Origin: JAAEQG01 sp023133475
GTDB taxonomy: Bacteria > Planctomycetota > Phycisphaerae > UBA1845
Direction: 5' to 3'
DNA: 14,525 bases
Assembly (NCBI GenBank): GCA_030631415.1
Contig: DAOVLE010000130.1
Location: 1-14,525 of the forward strand
Positions 13,101 through 14,525 of this stretch are shown in pieces. The position numbers were made by a program, and so were the translations under genes. The notes beneath the pieces are model-generated. The model was given only the letters and a program-made list of their open reading frames with translations, was not told the DNA's origin and searched no databases. Numbering within the stretch: the stretch's first letter is position 1; each line of letters opens with the position of its first letter.

Positions 13101-14525
13101 AAATCGTGATCATTGACGTGAACGACGCGTCGATCACCGGGACGGGGATCTTTGGCGACCCGGGCTGCGCGCACTCGATTGCATTCCAGCCGGGAACTGA
13201 TTTGCTCTACCACACCTTCTCTCCTGACTGGACGTACGCCATTCTGGAAACCATCAACGTGGACACCAGTGCGGTGTCCGTGATCACCAGTGAGATAACC
13301 GTGGTCAACGGGGGTGAGGAGGTCAATGAGATATGGTGCCTGGAGTTCGAGCCGTCCGGAAATCTGCTGGGGTTCTCGTACCTCCAGAATCTCTACTCTA
13401 TCGATCCCGGTACAGGTGAGGCGACCGTTCTCGGCAACTGTGGGGACATAGGTTGGACCATAAACGGGATGGCCTTTGTGCCGGGTAACGATGCTGACGG
13501 CAACGGCATCCCCGACGAGTGCGAAACGGGCGAAGACTGCAACTCAAACGGCATCCCTGACAACCAGGACATCGACGGCGGCACCAGCGAGGACTACAAC
13601 TCCAACGGCATCCCTGACGAGTGCGAGCCGGCCTTTGGCCAGATACTGCTCAGAACCGGCGACGAGCCGGCGGCTTTGTGTGTCACCACCAACGGCCTCG
13701 TCACCGTGACCCTGGAGGTGGCCAACCTGGACTATGCCATCAACGGTGTGCAGGCTTTGATCCACTATGACCCCGCCTACCTGGCATTGATCAGCATCAC
13801 TCCGGCACCCGATTGGGTGTTGATCACTCCCGACGGAGCCAACCCCGATCCGAATGGCGACGGTGATCTCACCTGTGCTCTGTATCTGCCGGGCGGGCAG
13901 ATGTCCACCAACGGGGTGGTGGCTACTCTGGTGTTCGCCCCAATAGCCGAGGGTGCCACAGAGGTGACGTTCCAGCCGGACGACCCGCCGTTCTACACCA
14001 AGCTGAGCCGCTTCGCCGATAGTTCGACGATTCTGCCGGACAAGGTGGGCTCCGGTGTGATCAGCATCGACAACACGACGGCCACTGCGACTAGCAACAG
14101 CCCGGTCTGCGAGGGCGACACTATCGAACTATACGGTGGCCCGGATACTGGGTCTAATGGGCCTTATACGTATGCGTGGGTTGGGACCAACGGCTTTAGC
14201 TCCACCGAGCAGAACCCGACCATCAGTAACGCCACGTTGGCTATGGCCGGGACCTACTATCTGACGGTGACCAACGTCAACGGGTGTGAGTTCATCGCTC
14301 AGACCGATGTTGAGGTCTACCTGTGCATGGTCGTCAACGTGGAGATCGAAGGCCTGATCGGCGATAGTGGCAGTTATGGCCATCCGCCGGGTGACGGCAG
14401 TGCGATTGATCGTGAGGTGACTTTCGTGTTCACCGATTGTGACGGTGCCACCGGCACGCACATCATCCCGATCACCTTCACGGCTGACACGTTCAACAAC
14501 AAGGGTGTCGGAAGCGTGAGGTTTG
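10169..14525 (+). CDS. Giant secreted RCC1-repeat/TSP3/cohesin-like/Ig-like protein (3' end off window)
   Basis: I translated the frame from the ATG at 10169 to the window edge: 1452 codons without a stop. Residues 1-29 are a Sec signal peptide (RR, then VLMLAVGGLTLAV, cleavage near SGAFG). Residues 32-303 hold seven RCC1-like units of about 38 residues with the pattern VAIAAGxxHSLALKxDGS then WGxNxxGQxNVP. Residues 304-526 are about nine TSP3-type calcium loops (DNDGxGDxCDNCPNxxNPxQ). Residues 527-791 hold seven more RCC1-like units, and 792-849 two or three TSP3 loops. NGIPDECE follows, then a propeller-like domain (872-1106; LVRIDPDTAAITVIGDP), three more NGIPD motifs (1108-1155), a cohesin-like beta domain (1156-1303), an Ig-like domain with a Cys pair (1305-1380) and an unfinished domain that in planctomycete proteins often precedes a dockerin. 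Likely a calcium-stabilised surface or matrix protein; no enzyme motif seen. Confidence 0.92.
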   Translation, partial: MRFSRRASFTVLMLAVGGLTLAVPSGAFGGAIVGWGWNNYGQSDVPDGCGFMTIAAGSYHNLVILADGSLVAWGRNDCGQINVPSGNDFVAIAAGGAHSLAINTNGSIVGWGGCIGEGQSEPITGYPPLGNDFAAIAAGAYHSLALKNDGSLVAWGSNPHGQCNVPAGNDFEAIAAGWGHSVALKADGSIVAWGWNSPTYGYQTDVPAGNDFVAIAAGEYHNLALKDDGSIVGWGWNDFGQAAPPPGSNYVAIDAGGHHSLALKDDGSIVGWGYNTSGQTNVPAGNDFVVVAAGGRHSLALTNDADFDNDGLRDRCDNCPETPNPDQLDDDDDGLGDACDACPYDPDNDVDGDGVCGDVDNCINVYNPGQEDPDGDSLGDACDNCPNDYNPLQEDILDNDGIGDACDNCPVVANPDQADGDSDDIGDVCDNCPNDYNLGQEDVDSDGFGDVCDICPNDPYNDADADGLCGDEDNCPNDHNPGQEDVDSDSFGDVCDNCPNDHNPGQEDADNDGIGDPCDPNPNNPNLVIVGWGRNDDGQSSPPTGDDFVAIGAGIEHSVALKVNGSIVAWGDCGGGRCDVPPGNDFIAIAGGGIHSLALKTNGSIAAWGVNNDGQCNVPAGNYFEAIAAGREHSLAIKTDGSVAGWGYNVYGQCNFPAGINVVAIAAGGFHSLAIKSDGSIVAYGKNDNGQCNVPVGNDFTAIAAGCHHSLAIRIDGSLVAWGWDGYGQCNVPAGSNFVAIDAGYSYSLALKTDGSLIAWGENWRGQCDVPAGNGFTGIAAGDEHGLALTLDVDNDEILNVWDNCVYVYNPSQEDVGDGDGVGDVCDNCPNHANTTQADCDGDGIGDICAIADGLSLDCQPNGIPDECEVRGVLFGVGPGPEFYEVNPADGSLTVINSMDMDPDGDVMGLSAHPLTHELYAVGSFDGWGNPENLVRIDPDTAAITVIGDPGVLLFDIAFRSDGTLYGIERNCSSSPREIVIIDVNDASITGTGIFGDPGCAHSIAFQPGTDLLYHTFSPDWTYAILETINVDTSAVSVITSEITVVNGGEEVNEIWCLEFEPSGNLLGFSYLQNLYSIDPGTGEATVLGNCGDIGWTINGMAFVPGNDADGNGIPDECETGEDCNSNGIPDNQDIDGGTSEDYNSNGIPDECEPAFGQILLRTGDEPAALCVTTNGLVTVTLEVANLDYAINGVQALIHYDPAYLALISITPAPDWVLITPDGANPDPNGDGDLTCALYLPGGQMSTNGVVATLVFAPIAEGATEVTFQPDDPPFYTKLSRFADSSTILPDKVGSGVISIDNTTATATSNSPVCEGDTIELYGGPDTGSNGPYTYAWVGTNGFSSTEQNPTISNATLAMAGTYYLTVTNVNGCEFIAQTDVEVYLCMVVNVEIEGLIGDSGSYGHPPGDGSAIDREVTFVFTDCDGATGTHIIPITFTADTFNNKGVGSVRF

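Overview
The window looks like accessory chromosome from a GC-rich planctomycete (Phycisphaerae-like; lineage is an inference). The reasons are a large secreted protein built of RCC1-like repeats, thrombospondin type 3 (TSP3) calcium loops and NGIPDECE linkers, a polysaccharide deacetylase of the exosortase-associated (XrtA/DUF3473) type, and palindromic and 7-bp tandem repeats scattered between and into genes.

Layout. Positions 1-294 hold the 3' end of a + strand gene with a dockerin/EF-hand-like calcium loop, closed by a good intrinsic terminator. From 399 to 9247 six genes run on the minus strand. In transcription order they are: DegT-family sugar aminotransferase, polysaccharide deacetylase, YdjM/DUF457-like membrane protein fused to TPRs, secreted alpha/beta-hydrolase, and two polytopic GT39/ArnT-like glycosyltransferases. 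Only the deacetylase and the YdjM-TPR gene are tightly packed (2 bp apart); the other junctions have been filled by repeats. Together they suggest synthesis, modification and transfer of a surface glycan, but no exosortase, flippase, polymerase or initiating glycosyltransferase is visible.

Positions 9248-10168 form a divergent intergenic region of about 0.9 kb. It holds a weak minus-strand promoter candidate, a 143-bp nested palindrome, a possible 50-residue single-TM protein and a 10-bp palindrome. From 10169 to the right edge one uninterrupted + strand frame (at least 1452 codons, no stop in the window) encodes a secreted modular protein. After the signal peptide come seven RCC1-like units, a long TSP3 region, seven more RCC1-like units, a short TSP3 region, a propeller-like domain, NGIPDECE linkers, a cohesin-like beta domain, an Ig-like domain and the start of a further domain.

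The most notable points are the exact 7 + 7 blade organisation of the giant protein, the repeat-derived tails on two proteins, and a dense set of palindromes and heptamer tracts at gene boundaries. I found no CRISPR array, rRNA, tRNA, transposase or recognisable defence system.
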